From the NCBI RefSeq assembly GCF_032970905.1, contig NZ_JAWJZA010000001.1: a stretch of DNA of 64,000 bases. One strand, 5' to 3'. The position numbers were made by a program, and so were the translations under genes. Shown in pieces: positions 63,035-64,000 of the stretch. The DNA comes from Veillonella absiana. GTDB lineage: Bacteria; Bacillota; Negativicutes; Veillonellales; Veillonellaceae. A model generated the notes under the pieces. It saw nothing but the letters and a program-made list of their open reading frames with translations, was not told the DNA's origin and searched no databases. Position 1 is the stretch's first letter, and each line of letters begins with the position of its first letter.

Positions 63035-63063
63035 TATATTCGTCCTTTTGACCTTTGTCAACA
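63035..63063 (-). promoter_or_regulatory. Promoter of the ctsR unit with an overlapping GGTCAAA heptad
   Basis: Minus-strand TTGACA (about 63057-63062) and TATAAT (about 63035-63040) flank a spacer of about 17 bp. The spacer begins AAGGTCAAAAGG, containing the CtsR half-site GGTCAAA. The tandem partner heptad at the standard 3-bp spacing is not intact, so a classical CtsR box is not certain. The placement between -35 and -10 would suit repression. Confidence 0.6.
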
Positions 63064-63066
63064 ATA

Positions 63067-63101
63067 AAAAGTCAAAAAATCAAAATTAATTTTTGACTTT
63101 T
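63067..63101. repeat. Inverted repeat of the GTCAAA motif
   Basis: AAAAGTCAAAAA (63067-63078) and TTTTTGACTTTT (63090-63101) are perfect inverted copies. Further GTCAAA/TTTGAC copies lie near 63047, 63173 and 63191 in the same divergent spacer. They may bind CtsR or another regulator from either side. Confidence 0.6.
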
Positions 63102-63291
63102 AAAAAACCTGGTTTTATAAGCATTTATAGTACTTTCTTTTAGTCAACTTTAGAATGTATAGCCTATTAAAATTTGACTTATCATGTCTAAAAGTCAAAA
63201 ATCATATTCATTTTTAGTTTATGTTTACACCTACCAAGATACAATGTATAATGAATTGAATATATATCTAATAGAAAGAAGGTGTTCCCCT

Positions 63292-63807
63292 ATGGCAGAT
63301 GCATTAGGCCAACAATTATTAATCGACTTATATGCTTGTGATGAAGATACAATCTCTTCTGCTACCTCCGTACAAGAAAGTGTAGCAACTGCTTTTGATT
63401 TAGCTGAACACGAAGTAGATGAAATTAGTTGCCAAGTAATGGACGACGAAATTATCCTCATCGCCATTGCTCCAAAATTCCATTTATGCTTACATACATA
63501 TCCAGCTCTCGGTTACGTAGCTGGTGACATGTATAGTTTTGAAAATGAAGTGCCTTTAACACTAATGATGAAAGCCTTACGTAAATCATTCCGTGCAGAA
63601 AAAGTCAAAGCCACTAGCGTTCAACGTGCTGACTTTGGTAATGAACGTGATATGAAACCTCGTCGTCAAACTAAAATCACTACATTAGGTCGCGTATCGC
63701 GTACTCGTATCCAATTAAAACAAACTGGTAAAAAATTAAAATCTCAAAGTGCTAAAGTATTTAAAGTAATTGCCAAAAAAGGCAAAGGCCAAAAAAATAA
63801 CGGCTAA
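63292..63807 (+). CDS. SpeD-like (S-adenosylmethionine decarboxylase fold) protein without the catalytic serine, with a basic tail
   Basis: The 171-residue protein begins ADALGQQLLIDLYACDED, the start of prokaryotic SpeD, and contains HLCLHTYPALGYVAGDMY, matching the HLAIHTWPEYGYAAIDVF region. In SpeD the ESH triplet holds the serine that cleaves itself to form the pyruvoyl cofactor. Here it reads KFH, with Phe at position 63. The catalytic cysteine position 83 is also Phe, while His68 is kept. The last 50 residues are Lys/Arg-rich. It is therefore likely an inactive relative, perhaps a binding protein. The ATG at 63292 has AAGAAGG upstream; a longer in-frame start at 63184 falls in the regulatory repeats. 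It is transcribed divergently from ctsR. Confidence 0.75.
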   Translation: MADALGQQLLIDLYACDEDTISSATSVQESVATAFDLAEHEVDEISCQVMDDEIILIAIAPKFHLCLHTYPALGYVAGDMYSFENEVPLTLMMKALRKSFRAEKVKATSVQRADFGNERDMKPRRQTKITTLGRVSRTRIQLKQTGKKLKSQSAKVFKVIAKKGKGQKNNG

Positions 63808-63870
63808 TCCATTTTTAGCGACCATTGTGTAGATTCATTGTAATACTACTCAACCTACTTTCACAAAAAT

Positions 63871-63908
63871 AAAACCCTGTACCTCGTATCATACGAAGTG
63901 CAGGGTTT
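63871..63908. terminator. Bidirectional terminator after the SpeD-like gene
   Basis: AAACCCTGTACCTCGTAT (63872-63889) pairs with ATACGAAGTGCAGGGTTT (63891-63908) with two G-U pairs. A- and T-runs flank both sides, so it also serves the minus-strand gene ending at 63912. Confidence 0.85.
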
Positions 63909-63911
63909 ATT

Positions 63912-64000
63912 TTATCTGCGCACCATCATTTCCTCTAAATCAAGAGTCATTGCAATTTCATCTGGTTCATCACAAAGATATTCTGCATTGGCTGCCAACA
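63912..64000 (-). CDS. C-terminal end of an unidentified protein (continues beyond the right edge)
   Basis: On the minus strand an open frame enters from the edge and stops with TAA at 63912-63914. It gives about 28 residues ending ...CDEPDEIAMTLDLEEMMVRR. The segment is acidic and looks like a C-terminal helix. It is too short to assign a family. It is convergent with the SpeD-like gene across the shared terminator, which supports it being real. Confidence 0.5.
   Translation of the reverse strand, partial: LAANAEYLCDEPDEIAMTLDLEEMMVRR

Noticed and set aside
63184..63291. Longer N-terminus for the SpeD-like protein starting at 63184
   Set aside because: It would run through the GTCAAA repeats, has no ribosome site and adds 36 residues unlike SpeD. 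The ATG at 63292 has a good site.
1..64000. CRISPR arrays, prophage, tRNA or rRNA genes
   Set aside because: I found no regularly spaced repeats, no phage genes, and no tRNA-like or rRNA sequence apart from the tmRNA acceptor arm.

Overview
The window looks like a chromosomal segment of a Veillonella-type member of the Negativicutes: a low-GC, Firmicutes-lineage bacterium with a double membrane. Gene order and leader RNAs are Firmicutes-like (two T-boxes upstream of aminoacyl-tRNA synthetase genes, GatCAB, a ctsR-mcsA-mcsB-clpC operon, a SigH-like sigma factor, RNase Mini-III, RbgA, YacL). An RND efflux pump and its lipoprotein adaptor fit a diderm envelope. The genus is my inference from protein similarity and gene order. 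Almost every gene is on the minus strand. The exceptions are the IS30 fragment, lgt and a SpeD-like gene.

Layout from left to right. 1-310: the end of an IS30-family transposase abutting an amino-acid permease cut after about 63 residues. 631-6393: leuS, a secreted GH18 protein, lgt and a small membrane protein. 6550-15489: one dense unit reading yraN, comM-like, dprA, topA, trmFO, hslV, hslU. 15871-18027: rplS, rbgA, rnhB. 18137-18724: a MarR regulator with a histidine-rich N-terminus and its own promoter and operator. 19329-22560: glyQ-glyS under a glycine T-box. 22572-30105: a radical-SAM/B12 protein, a second radical-SAM protein, phoH, ybeY, era, a CNNM/CorC protein, recO. 30195-39184: ppaC, pcrA, ligA, gatC-gatA-gatB and a small membrane protein. 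39216-43513: an RND pump and adaptor. 43805-46921: ssrA, smpB, rnr. 47006-51510: a cysteine T-box followed by cysS, mrnC, rlmB, yacP, sigH, secG. 51813-63000: ctsR, mcsA, mcsB, clpC, radA, yacL, ispDF, gltX, and a BASS transporter. 63292-63807: a SpeD-like protein lacking the pyruvoyl serine.

The genes fall into a few joint tasks: translation and tRNA supply (LeuRS, GlyRS, CysRS, GluRS, GatCAB, TrmFO, L19, RbgA, Era, YbeY, RlmB, Mini-III, tmRNA/SmpB/RNase R); protein quality control (HslUV, CtsR/McsAB/ClpC); DNA processing and repair (TopA, DprA, YifB, RecO, LigA, PcrA, RadA, RNase HII); and envelope functions (Lgt, SecG, RND pump, GH18 protein, BASS transporter).

The best candidate for something undescribed is a structured 3'-UTR element present twice, after glyS (19228-19304) and after the BASS transporter gene (51736-51802). 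Both copies have a long perfect outer stem of unrelated sequence. Inside it, UCCUGA and AAUGUCG are conserved and flank a 4-bp hairpin whose pairs differ between the copies. Other items worth following are the SpeD-like pseudoenzyme, the histidine-rich MarR protein, and a cysteine T-box placed over a unit that ends in a sigma factor and secG.
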